From assembly GCF_024397855.1 (NCBI RefSeq), contig NZ_CP073343.1, positions 1,922,001 to 1,986,000 on the forward strand: a stretch of 64,000 nucleotides of DNA, in the 5' to 3' direction. A program made the position numbers and the translations under genes. The notes under the pieces are model-generated. The model was given only the letters and a program-made list of their open reading frames with translations. It was not told the origin of the DNA and ran no database searches. The DNA comes from Marinomonas rhizomae (GTDB lineage: Bacteria; Pseudomonadota; Gammaproteobacteria; Pseudomonadales; Marinomonadaceae). This document shows, piece by piece, positions 24,129 through 32,781 of this stretch; the stretch's first letter is position 1, and the number at the start of each line of letters is the position of its first letter.

Positions 24129-24962
24129 ATTAAAAATTCGCTTCATTCTACTGGTAAAATATCTAGCACTCGTTTTGTAGTGTTAGTTATTTTGTCTATG
24201 GCGATGATTATTGCAGATGTCCGTTATTCTGTTTTCTCACAAGTAAGGCCTTATTTGACCTTGCTTGTGACGCCTATTCAGGTTGTGGTGAACACTCCTC
24301 AGAAAGTGCTTAATTGGGCAGGAGAGCATCTTGCGAGTAGGGAGGGATTGGTAAGAGAAAATCAATCCTTACAGTCAGAGATACTATTGCTGCGAAGTCG
24401 TCAACAGCGCCTTGATTCACTACAAGCCGAAAACGTTCGTTTACGTGAGCTCCTAGACGCGTCTCAGCGCGTTGATGAGAAGATCGTTATGGCGGAAGTT
24501 ATTGGTTTTGATCAGAACGCCTATAGCCATAAACTAATGATAGATAAAGGCTTTTCTTCTGGTGCCTATGTGGGGCAGCCAGTATTAGATGCGACAGGAG
24601 TGCTGGGGCAAGTAGTGGAAACGGCTGCCTACAGCAGTCGAGTTTTATTGATCGCTGATGCAAGTCATTTTGTTCCTGTGCAGCTTACTCGAACTGGGTT
24701 TAGGGGCATATTGAGAGGGACAGGAAGTTTGAAGCGTTTAGAATTAATGAGCGTTCCTCGATCTGTTGATATCAAAAAAGGGGATATTCTAACGACTTCC
24801 GGCTTGGATAAGCGCTTTCCTAGTGGTTATCCTGTTGGTGTTGTTAGGAGCGTTAAGTATACGCAAGGTAAAGCGTATGCTGATGTGGATGTTGTTCCTT
24901 TGGCTCAATTAGGGCGCAGTCGCCATGTCATGCTCATTGAAAAGCCGAAGGCAGGGCGATAA
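24129..24962 (+). CDS. mreC: Rod-shape determining protein MreC, apparently starting with ATT
   Basis: Bitopic membrane protein, 277 residues from ATT 24129, that couples MreB to the RodA-PBP2 elongasome. One membrane segment (FVVLVILSMAMIIADV), a short coiled coil (REGLVRENQSLQSEILLLRS) and the periplasmic beta domains (GFSSGAYVGQPVLDATGVLG) are seen. The first in-frame standard start (GTG 24180) would cut into the membrane helix. AGGAG at 24118-24122 is exactly 6 nt before ATT 24129, and an in-frame TAG precedes it. I infer an AUU start, as known for infC and pcnB in E. coli. Alternatively the base call is wrong. Follows mreB by 16 nt. Confidence 0.9.
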   Translation: MKNSLHSTGKISSTRFVVLVILSMAMIIADVRYSVFSQVRPYLTLLVTPIQVVVNTPQKVLNWAGEHLASREGLVRENQSLQSEILLLRSRQQRLDSLQAENVRLRELLDASQRVDEKIVMAEVIGFDQNAYSHKLMIDKGFSSGAYVGQPVLDATGVLGQVVETAAYSSRVLLIADASHFVPVQLTRTGFRGILRGTGSLKRLELMSVPRSVDIKKGDILTTSGLDKRFPSGYPVGVVRSVKYTQGKAYADVDVVPLAQLGRSRHVMLIEKPKAGR

Positions 24963-25435
24963 TGAAACCCATTTTTGTTTTTTGTATTACTCTGTTGACT
25001 GCTTTAATGCTTGAGGCTGTGCCTTTTCCTGAAGAGCTTGTTTGGTTCCGCCCAGAATGGGCATTGTTGGTTATTTTGTATTGGGTGATTGCTCTGCCGT
25101 TTCGTGTGGGAGTGGGCTTAGCTTGGTTTCTAGGGTTAATGGTAGATTTGTTGCAAGGTGGCATAATAGGTCAACACTCGTTAACGTATGTGATTATTGC
25201 CTATACATGTGCTGTATTTTATAAACGATTGCGAATGTATCATCGCTGGCAACAAGGTTTTTTTATCTGCATGCTGGTAAGTGTTAACCAGTTGCTCGAC
25301 TTCTGGATTGATCACTACCTTGGCCATGCAGAGCCGACCTTAATGATTTTCATGCCGGCAGTTATTACTGGGCTATTGTGGCCTTGGTCATTTATTATTT
25401 TACGTAGTGTGCGGCGTATTTATGCTATTCATTAG
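24962..25435 (+). CDS. mreD: Rod-shape determining protein MreD
   Basis: A 157-residue integral membrane protein with about five membrane segments (FVFCITLLTALMLEAV, WALLVILYWVIALPF, VGLAWFLGLMVDLLQGG) and the family's LLQGGIIGQHSLTY. It is part of the elongasome with MreC. The ATG overlaps the mreC stop (TAATG), which keeps the two coupled. Confidence 0.9.
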   Translation: MKPIFVFCITLLTALMLEAVPFPEELVWFRPEWALLVILYWVIALPFRVGVGLAWFLGLMVDLLQGGIIGQHSLTYVIIAYTCAVFYKRLRMYHRWQQGFFICMLVSVNQLLDFWIDHYLGHAEPTLMIFMPAVITGLLWPWSFIILRSVRRIYAIH

Positions 25436-25455
25436 GCCGCTTTTAGGGAAAACTT

Positions 25456-26064
25456 ATGCTTATTTTGGCTTCAGCTTCGCCAAGAAGAAAAGAGCTACTT
25501 AGCCTATTGGTGAAAGAGTTTGAGATACAGCCTGCCGACATAGATGAAACTCCAAATCATCTAGAAAAGGCAGAAGAGTACGTTGTTCGTATGGCTGTTG
25601 AAAAAGCCAAAGCGGCTTCAATTAAATACCATCAACAAGTTGGCGCCCATTCCTCTGCTGTTTTTTTGGCCTCAGACACAAGTGTTGTGGTTGATGGTCA
25701 TATCCTTGGCAAACCTACTTCGCTTGAAGACTCTCGGTCAATGCTAAGACGGCTTTCTGGCCGATCCCATCAAGTTATCACCTCACTTTGTCTTTGTAAT
25801 TTAGAGCAAGAACATATCGCTACTCAGTGTGTTATCAGCGAAGTGCTTTTTCGTGAAATCTCAGATGTTGAAATAGCCCAGTATTGGAAAACCAAAGAGC
25901 CTCAAGACAAAGCTGGCTCTTATGGCATTCAAGGCTTAGGATCTGTATTTGTCCGTTCTATTTCGGGATCGTATTCTGCCGTTGTTGGTCTGCCGCTTTT
26001 TGAGACTGCGCAATTACTGGCCCAATTTGGAATTCATTCTCTAGAGGAGATGTCTCATGAGTGA
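25456..26064 (+). CDS. maf: Maf-family nucleotide pyrophosphatase (YhdE-type)
   Basis: A 202-residue house-cleaning enzyme that hydrolyses non-canonical or free dTTP/UTP. It begins with the family's LILASASPRRKELL (2-15). FLASDTSVVVDG has the catalytic Asp, and DKAGSYGIQGLGSVFV and GLPLFET follow. The YhdE subgroup is encoded in mreBCD-maf-rng order in many gammaproteobacteria, as here. Its stop overlaps the rng start by 8 nt. Confidence 0.92.
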   Translation: MLILASASPRRKELLSLLVKEFEIQPADIDETPNHLEKAEEYVVRMAVEKAKAASIKYHQQVGAHSSAVFLASDTSVVVDGHILGKPTSLEDSRSMLRRLSGRSHQVITSLCLCNLEQEHIATQCVISEVLFREISDVEIAQYWKTKEPQDKAGSYGIQGLGSVFVRSISGSYSAVVGLPLFETAQLLAQFGIHSLEEMSHE

Positions 26065-27511
26065 AGATGTACTCATTAATGTTACTCCTATGGAGATTCG
26101 TGTAGCTCTAGTTGAAAACGGTGTCTTGCAAGAAGTTTATATTGAACGATCGAGCCGTAAGGGAATTGTTGGCAATATTTACCAAGGTAAGGTAGTTCGA
26201 GTACTTCCGGGTATGCAGGCGGCTTTTGTTGATATAGGTCTTGAAAGAGCTGCTTTTATTCATGTATCGGAAGTAGTTAATCGTGATGCGGTTAACCCAA
26301 GTGATCAAATTGGTGATTATTTGCGTGAAGGGCAATCATTGGTGGTTCAGGTTACTAAGGATCCTATTAGCTCTAAGGGCGCGCGTTTAACTACTCATTT
26401 GTCTATTCCTTCTCGTTATCTAGTCTACATGCCTGATCAGGCTCATGTGGGCGTTAGTCAAAGAATTGAAGATGAGGTGGAGCGTGAGCGGCTTAAGTCA
26501 TTGGTATCGGAAGCGCTAACGGATGCTGATGAGAATAGTGGTTATATATTACGAACGGCTGCGGAGCGAGCTGGTGAAGAAGAGATCCTAGCGGATATTA
26601 AATTCCTAACGCGCCTTTGGCAATCTGTTAAGCGTCGCATGCAAAATGCCAAAGCGCCTTCTGTTATTTATGAAGACCTTCCATTGCACTTGCGGACTAT
26701 GCGTGATTTGGTAGGACTTTCGACAGAAAAAATTCGTATAGACTCCAAAGAGAATTATGCCAAATTGCGCTCTTTCGCTGAAGATTTTATTCCTGATCTT
26801 AGAGATCGTATTGAGTATTATCCTGGTGAGCGTCCGATTTTCGACTTGTATAGTGTTGAAGATGAAATTCATAAGGCGTTAGATCGTAAAGTTCAGTTGA
26901 AATCGGGTGGATATTTGCTGGTTGAGCAAACTGAGTCAATGACTACAATTGATGTGAACACGGGAGCTTTTGTCGGTAGTCGAAATCTAGAGGAAACTAT
27001 CTACAAAACCAATCTTGAGGCGGCTACGGCGATAGGTCGACAGCTGAGGCTGCGAAACCTCGGTGGTATCATCATCATCGATTTTATTGATATGGAAGAT
27101 GAGGAGCATAAGCGACAAGTGCTTCGGATGCTTGAAAAAATATTAGACACGGATCACGCAAAAACCAAAATTACTGGTGTTTCTGAGCTTGGTCTTGTGG
27201 AAATGACTCGCAAAAGAACACGTGAGAGCCTTGGTCAGACCTTATGCGAGCCTTGTAAATCTTGTCGCGGTAGTGGCTTGGTGAAAACCCCTGAAACAGT
27301 TTGTTATGAAGTGTTTCGAGAGATTTTAAGAGCGGATAGAGCTTATAATTCGCAAACATATACAGTTTTAGCTGCAAGTGCGGTGGTGGAGCGTTTCTTG
27401 GACGAAGAAAGTGCGGCGGTTGCGGAACTAGAGGCTTTTATAGGTAAAACAATTCGTTTCCAAGTGGATTCCGTATACACGCAAGATCAATATGATGTTG
27501 TTTTGCGATAG
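26057..27511 (+). CDS. rng: Ribonuclease G
   Basis: A 484-residue endoribonuclease that matures 16S rRNA 5' ends and turns over some mRNAs. An N-terminal S1 domain (about residues 35-125: GIVGNIYQGKVVRVLPGMQA, AAFVDIGLERAAFIHV) is followed by the RNase H-like/DNase I-like catalytic part with MTTIDVNTGAF (catalytic Asp), NLGGIIIIDFIDM and the Zn-link CEPCKSCRGSG. No C-terminal RNase E scaffold. Overlaps maf by 8 nt and is followed by yhdP after 17 nt. Confidence 0.94.
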   Translation: MSEDVLINVTPMEIRVALVENGVLQEVYIERSSRKGIVGNIYQGKVVRVLPGMQAAFVDIGLERAAFIHVSEVVNRDAVNPSDQIGDYLREGQSLVVQVTKDPISSKGARLTTHLSIPSRYLVYMPDQAHVGVSQRIEDEVERERLKSLVSEALTDADENSGYILRTAAERAGEEEILADIKFLTRLWQSVKRRMQNAKAPSVIYEDLPLHLRTMRDLVGLSTEKIRIDSKENYAKLRSFAEDFIPDLRDRIEYYPGERPIFDLYSVEDEIHKALDRKVQLKSGGYLLVEQTESMTTIDVNTGAFVGSRNLEETIYKTNLEAATAIGRQLRLRNLGGIIIIDFIDMEDEEHKRQVLRMLEKILDTDHAKTKITGVSELGLVEMTRKRTRESLGQTLCEPCKSCRGSGLVKTPETVCYEVFREILRADRAYNSQTYTVLAASAVVERFLDEESAAVAELEAFIGKTIRFQVDSVYTQDQYDVVLR

Positions 27512-27528
27512 CGTAAAAAGGACTTAAA

Positions 27529-30500
27529 ATGGCTTGGTTATTACGTAAGTTGATCCTAGTCACTTTTTGGGGTGCAATTGCTATCTCGGCATTGCTTGCT
27601 GTTTTTGCTTTGAGTGTTGGTCAGCTTCTTCCATACTTGGATCATTATCGCCCTCAAATAGAGCATAACCTTCGGCAAATTACGGGCTACCCCGTTACGC
27701 TAGATGGCATCGATGGTCGTCTTGAAGGTGTCGATCCCACCGTTTCTGTTAGCGGCTTTCACCTCGTTGCTAACGGTCAGCCGGCTATTAATGTCAGTGA
27801 AATGCGCGTCCGTCTAGATACGGTCAAGTCATTGCTTACGCTTAGCCCTCAGTTTACCTATATTCGTTTTGTACGGCCTACCGTTGTATTGCAAGAAAGT
27901 GATGGTCAATGGCGATTGAACGGCGCGACACCATCACGCAATGTTGGTGATGAGGTGGGTATAGAGCGTGTTTTAGACTATTTATCTGCACAGCAAAACT
28001 TTTCAATCTACGATGCCAAATTAGATGTTAATAGTGAGCAATTTGGTAAGCATGTCATGCAAATTCCTCATATTTACATATTTCAAAAATCGTTTGAGTC
28101 GTTGCTCACTTCAAAACTTTATTTAGATGACTATAAAACACCTTTTCAAATAGACGCTCGTATTGATCAAGCCCGTAGCTTGCTTGGGGGGTATCGCGTT
28201 AAAGCCTCCGTTAAGGCCCCCATGTTCGCTATCCCTTTAAACACTATGTTGAAAGAGAATGCTTACTCACTGTCTGATGTTCAAATAGGGGGAGATATTT
28301 GGCTAGACGCAACGATTGGCAAGGAACTTGAGGTAAGGACTGAAGCGACAAACCTTAAGGTTGCATTTGATGATGGTCAACAATACGACGCAACGTCGTC
28401 TGTCAAGTTGCGCTATTCTCAAAAGCATCCAAGCGTGCGGATTGATGTGCATGATATGGCAATCAAAGATCAAGATGGCTTAAGTTATCCAGAAACTGAC
28501 TTAACATTTGATTGGTCATCCGTAACGAATCGTTCTAATGTGAGTTTTGCTAGAGCGGATTTAGGGTTAGTCCATAAAATCGTTGCGCACTTTTTACCTG
28601 AAGAGACGAATGCTTCTAAAATTCTAGGCGGGTTAAATCCGACTGGTATGGCTAAAAATGGATCTGTGAGCTTTTGGCGTGAAAAAGATGACTTGTCATT
28701 TCAGCTTTTAAGCAATTTACAATCTGCTTCCATTGAAGGTTATAACGGCATCCCCCAAGCGAGTAACATTAACGCGGTGTTCAGCTTATCTAATGACAGC
28801 GGGTATATCGATTTTCGTGGACGAGATAGCAAAATAGCTTTTGATACAATATACGATGAAGCGTGGCGTACTCAATTTTTATCAGGTTATGTTAATTGGC
28901 AGCAGCAAGATACCTTCTTGGTAGAAGGTCGCGATTTGGCGGTCAAGCGTAATGGCGCCACGGTAAACGGTGGCTTCCGTCTAGAGGTGCGTAATGATCA
29001 GCCTGATTGGATTGCGCTGGATTTGCATGGCCGTGATATGTCGGTTACTGATCGATTAACCTATCTTCCTCCTAAAGCGCTTAGTAGCGATTTAATGACA
29101 TGGATTGAAGAGGCTTTTTCTGATGCTGGTAAATTAGACAGTGTCGATGTGTTGGTGCAAAGCGAGTTAGCGGATGGTGCTGAGCCACATGTCCGTGTGC
29201 AGCTGGCTGTTAGTGATGCTGATGTGACATTTGATAAAAATTGGCCAACGGCAACGAGAGTAAACGGCTTTTTTGAATTTGACGAGAGTGGCGTTTCAGT
29301 TCAAGTAAAATCCGGTAATTTGCTCGATTTACCAATAAACAATTTGTTATTAACGGTTCCTGTTTCTAATGGCTCTGCGGATTGGTTAAATTTAACGGGT
29401 GAAGTGAACGACAATGCACTGCTTATTTTATCAACTTTACGAGCCACGCCTTTAGCCGAGACTGTTCTTCAGCCTTTTGAAAATTGGCAGTTGGGTGGCA
29501 AGGTTAAAGGTCGTTTTGATGTTGCCATTCCTTTCAAGGAAGGTGTTGATCCTCAAGTTCAATTGGGTTTAGATCTTAAAGATAACTCATTAGCCATAAA
29601 TGATCTTGACCTATCCGTTCAAGTTGATAGCGGGCATTTAAATTACAGCTCCGATAAAGGCATCAACAATTCTGAATTTGACCTACAGGCATTTGGTGGT
29701 TTATCTCACCTTGTTTTGTCCTCTACCGCAGCTCAAGATGGTGGCCTTGCTGTTTTGGGGGATTTTTCTGGTGATGTAGACATTCAGCAAGTCGCTCGTT
29801 GGAATAAATTACCTGATGCAGCCCTTAAAAAAATAGTCGGCAAAACGACTTATACTGGACAGCTATCGGTTAACCAAGCACAAGATGGCCAAGTAGATTT
29901 GATAATTGATAGTGATTTGCTTGGTGTGAATATTAATTTGCCAATACCTGTTGGGAAGCCTGCGGTAGAAAGTAAACCTCTGCACGTTAAGGTGATGCAG
30001 CACAAAAAAGATATTGTCATTGATGCTGATTATTCTGAACTCACTAAGGCAAGGTTGTTGCTGCAAAATAATGAGTTTGTTGGCGGCGAGATTATTTTAA
30101 ATGGTGGTGAGAGCCAAACTTTAAGTGCCAAAATCCCTAAAGGCTTAGTGTTAACCGGTGACTTTGACCGTTTTTATGTTCAAGATTGGCAATCTGTTTT
30201 TGCAGATTTATCTAGTGATGCATCAACGTCTTCTCAAGGTGTTCAGGTTCCAGAGGTTCCTGAATGGTTGAGTAGAGTGGATTTAATTGTCGATGAGGTT
30301 GTGGTCAACCCCAGCAACACTTGGCACAATTTTAAGGTTACTTATAACTCAGCGACGAACCAATCTCTTTTTGTTAGTTCTGATGAAATGAATTTTTCTT
30401 TGCTTAATAAAGATGGTACACCAGACCTGCGTTTTGGTTTTCTTAGCTGGAATACATCGAAAGAAGATGGCTCTGAGGTAGCCGATTCGGGCAAAAATGA

Positions 30501-31353
30501 ATCTCCTATATCATCCAAGCAAATTCCCAATATGACATTGTCTGTTGATCAGCTTTATTTCAATGGTAGCCCTTATGGTGATTGGCAGTTAGCTATTTCC
30601 CGTGAAGGTGATGTTATTCGTGTGGATCCTATTTCATCTAAATTAAAAACGGGCAGTCTTAAGGGTAGTATACTTTGGAAAGACAAAGGTGAGGACTCAA
30701 GTGTTGAGCTTGCCATTGCGGCCAGCGGTGCTGATTTAGCGGAGTTGACGAAAAAGTTTTCTAGTGAGGCATTTGTTTCTTCCAAAGAGTACAAATTTGA
30801 TGTTGGTTTGAAATGGAAAGGGCATCCATTCTACTTTGATCGCGAATCTGTTTCGGGTCGTATTAGCTTTTCTGCAGAAGACGGTAACTTCAGTAAGGTA
30901 GACGAGTTACCGGCCTTTTTAAAAGCATTAGGGATTTTTAATATTGGCGCTCTTAGTCGACGCTTGTTATTAGATTTCTCAGATGTGTATGAACCTGGAT
31001 TAACCTACGACGATTTCAGTGGGACACTTTCTCTTGATAACGGTATTTTAAAAACAGTATCTCCAATTTCAATCATTGCTCCTTCTGCCGAGCTTGTTGT
31101 TGCTGGGGAGGCGGATATCGTGAATGAGACTTTGAATGAAAAATTGACAGCAACATTTCCTTTAACTGGTACGCTGCCATTAGCCGGTTTATTGTGGGGA
31201 ACTCCGCAATTGGCAGGGCTTTTGTACATTACAGATAAGCTTATAGGCGACCAACTTTCAAAAGTAACAAGTGTGCAGTACAAAGTCGAAGGTTCATTTA
31301 ATAACCCAACCATGACACCTATTCGCTATAAGCCAATAGGGAGAAAAGATTAA
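27529..31353 (+). CDS. yhdP: YhdP family AsmA-like lipid transport protein
   Basis: 1274 residues. One N-terminal membrane anchor (LVTFWGAIAISALLAVFALS) is followed by a very long periplasmic part built of beta strands, with the AsmA/DUF3971 N-terminal region (PVTLDGIDGRLEGVDPTVSV) and a C-terminal AsmA_2 part (GNFSKVDELPAFLKALGIFN). AsmA-like proteins such as YhdP, TamB and YdbH form grooves that carry phospholipids to the outer membrane. Close in length to E. coli YhdP (1266). Its stop overlaps the next ATG (TTAATG). Confidence 0.9.
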   Translation: MAWLLRKLILVTFWGAIAISALLAVFALSVGQLLPYLDHYRPQIEHNLRQITGYPVTLDGIDGRLEGVDPTVSVSGFHLVANGQPAINVSEMRVRLDTVKSLLTLSPQFTYIRFVRPTVVLQESDGQWRLNGATPSRNVGDEVGIERVLDYLSAQQNFSIYDAKLDVNSEQFGKHVMQIPHIYIFQKSFESLLTSKLYLDDYKTPFQIDARIDQARSLLGGYRVKASVKAPMFAIPLNTMLKENAYSLSDVQIGGDIWLDATIGKELEVRTEATNLKVAFDDGQQYDATSSVKLRYSQKHPSVRIDVHDMAIKDQDGLSYPETDLTFDWSSVTNRSNVSFARADLGLVHKIVAHFLPEETNASKILGGLNPTGMAKNGSVSFWREKDDLSFQLLSNLQSASIEGYNGIPQASNINAVFSLSNDSGYIDFRGRDSKIAFDTIYDEAWRTQFLSGYVNWQQQDTFLVEGRDLAVKRNGATVNGGFRLEVRNDQPDWIALDLHGRDMSVTDRLTYLPPKALSSDLMTWIEEAFSDAGKLDSVDVLVQSELADGAEPHVRVQLAVSDADVTFDKNWPTATRVNGFFEFDESGVSVQVKSGNLLDLPINNLLLTVPVSNGSADWLNLTGEVNDNALLILSTLRATPLAETVLQPFENWQLGGKVKGRFDVAIPFKEGVDPQVQLGLDLKDNSLAINDLDLSVQVDSGHLNYSSDKGINNSEFDLQAFGGLSHLVLSSTAAQDGGLAVLGDFSGDVDIQQVARWNKLPDAALKKIVGKTTYTGQLSVNQAQDGQVDLIIDSDLLGVNINLPIPVGKPAVESKPLHVKVMQHKKDIVIDADYSELTKARLLLQNNEFVGGEIILNGGESQTLSAKIPKGLVLTGDFDRFYVQDWQSVFADLSSDASTSSQGVQVPEVPEWLSRVDLIVDEVVVNPSNTWHNFKVTYNSATNQSLFVSSDEMNFSLLNKDGTPDLRFGFLSWNTSKEDGSEVADSGKNESPISSKQIPNMTLSVDQLYFNGSPYGDWQLAISREGDVIRVDPISSKLKTGSLKGSILWKDKGEDSSVELAIAASGADLAELTKKFSSEAFVSSKEYKFDVGLKWKGHPFYFDRESVSGRISFSAEDGNFSKVDELPAFLKALGIFNIGALSRRLLLDFSDVYEPGLTYDDFSGTLSLDNGILKTVSPISIIAPSAELVVAGEADIVNETLNEKLTATFPLTGTLPLAGLLWGTPQLAGLLYITDKLIGDQLSKVTSVQYKVEGSFNNPTMTPIRYKPIGRKD

Positions 31354-32186
31354 TGAACTCACTTTGCATTGCTGCGATTCAAATGACGAGTACTAAAGAT
31401 TGGCGTGAAAACTTAAGTCACGTACAAAACCTTGTTGAGTCTGCCGTTTTGGACGGCGCTAAATTGGTTGTACTTCCCGAAAATGTTTTTTTGTTCAATG
31501 GCAGGGCAATGAGGGATTTGGCTGAATCGGATGATCAAAATATATTGCTTCAAGCGATATCAGGTTTAGCGCAGAAATATTCTATTTATCTTGTGATTGG
31601 CTCACATCCTTCGATATTGAGAACAGATGGTGAGCAAGTCTCTAGTGGACGTGTTAGGCAAACATGCTGGGTTGTTGGACCTGACGGTGTCTTCTTAGAA
31701 CGGTACGACAAAATTCATTTGTTTGACGTCAGTGTTGACGATAAAGCAGTGTCTTATAAAGAGTCTGATGTTATTGAGCCTGGAGAGTTGGATTTAAAAG
31801 TCATTGACGTGGATGGCTTTAAAATCGGCCTGAGCATCTGTTATGACTTACGCTTCCCAGAATTATATCGTGAGCTAATGAAAATGGGTGCAGAGGTTTT
31901 ATTGGTTCCCGCTGCTTTTACTTATGTTACTGGGAAGGCCCACTGGAATACTCTTTTAGCCGCCCGTGCGATTGAAAATCAATGCTACGTTCTTGGTGTT
32001 GGACAGTGCGGTTGGCACAACGAAACCAGACAAACTTACGGACACAGTGCTCTGTATTCGCCATTTGGTGAACGTTTAGTCAGTTTACAAGAAGAACCGG
32101 GATATATTGTTTTTAATATGACGAAAACGGCATTAAGTGATTGTCGCCAAAAAATGCCGTGTTTCTCACATAAGAGGATACCATAA
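31353..32186 (+). CDS. Carbon-nitrogen hydrolase (Nit1-like deaminated glutathione amidase)
   Basis: A 277-residue nitrilase-superfamily enzyme. The Glu-Lys-Cys triad is Glu43 (LPENVF), Lys120 (RYDKIHLFDV) and Cys163 (SICYDLRFPELYR). The subgroup downstream of yhdP in pseudomonads resembles Nit1/YbeM, which cleaves deaminated glutathione. Last gene of the mreB-to-nit strand block. Its start overlaps the yhdP stop. A terminator follows immediately. Confidence 0.88.
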   Translation: MNSLCIAAIQMTSTKDWRENLSHVQNLVESAVLDGAKLVVLPENVFLFNGRAMRDLAESDDQNILLQAISGLAQKYSIYLVIGSHPSILRTDGEQVSSGRVRQTCWVVGPDGVFLERYDKIHLFDVSVDDKAVSYKESDVIEPGELDLKVIDVDGFKIGLSICYDLRFPELYRELMKMGAEVLLVPAAFTYVTGKAHWNTLLAARAIENQCYVLGVGQCGWHNETRQTYGHSALYSPFGERLVSLQEEPGYIVFNMTKTALSDCRQKMPCFSHKRIP

Positions 32187-32220
32187 GAGCTAGCTAGTAA
32201 TGCTGGCTCTGAGGTTTTTT
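32187..32220 (+). terminator. Terminator after the nitrilase gene
   Basis: GAGCTAGC (32187-32194) pairs with GCTGGCTC (32202-32209), with one G-U pair, followed by TGAGGTTTTTT. A typical rho-independent signal ending the long plus-strand block. Confidence 0.7.
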
Positions 32221-32238
32221 GTTGAGGTGCCTTGTAGA

Positions 32239-32775
32239 TTATTCAGTCAGACCAAGACGCTTTTCTTCAGCCTCGCGCAAGAAGCGGAAAAGCTTTTTAC
32301 GGTTTGTTGTGTTTCCTTCTTGAGACACTTCTTTTTGAGATTGACGAATGAGCTGTCTAAGAAGTTGTATGTCTTCAATTTGAGGGTTTTCCTCTAAATA
32401 TTGAGACAGTTCTTCTTTGCTGTTTTCACCGATTAGTGCATCTCGTTTTATCTCAAGCTGATGAAATAGCTTGTTGTAAGCTGCAGAGGTGGAATCAAAC
32501 AATGCTACGCGATGCGCTATGGCTTCGTGGTCTTCTGTGCGCATCACCTTGCCGATGTATTGCAGGTGTCTTCTCATGGCTTCGTGTTTTTTGATTCGGC
32601 CAGCTTCAACGAATGCTTCGCGCAATGTGTCAGACATTTCTACTTTTTTAAGTTGGTTTTTGCTTAAGGCAAGTAGTTTTTTACCAAGATCTTGCAGGGC
32701 TTCCATTTCACGCTTGATCTGGGTTTTGCTCTTAGGGATTTCGTCTTCGTTTTCATATTGATCAAAGTCTGTCAT
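32239..32775 (-). CDS. darP: Ribosome biogenesis factor DarP (YjgA, DUF615)
   Basis: A 178-residue, strongly helical and charged protein that helps assemble the 50S subunit. It shows the family's start (DEIPKSKTQIKREMEALQDL), RRHLQYIGKVMR, and a C-terminus with RQLRQLIR-type sequence (IQLLRQLIRQSQKEV, KKLFRFLREAEEKR). It usually neighbours pmbA/tldE, which is absent here. The start at 32775 lies 6 nt past the mgtE stop, so it is probably co-transcribed with mgtE. Confidence 0.9.
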   Translation of the reverse strand: MTDFDQYENEDEIPKSKTQIKREMEALQDLGKKLLALSKNQLKKVEMSDTLREAFVEAGRIKKHEAMRRHLQYIGKVMRTEDHEAIAHRVALFDSTSAAYNKLFHQLEIKRDALIGENSKEELSQYLEENPQIEDIQLLRQLIRQSQKEVSQEGNTTNRKKLFRFLREAEEKRLGLTE

Positions 32776-32781
32776 GGGAAC

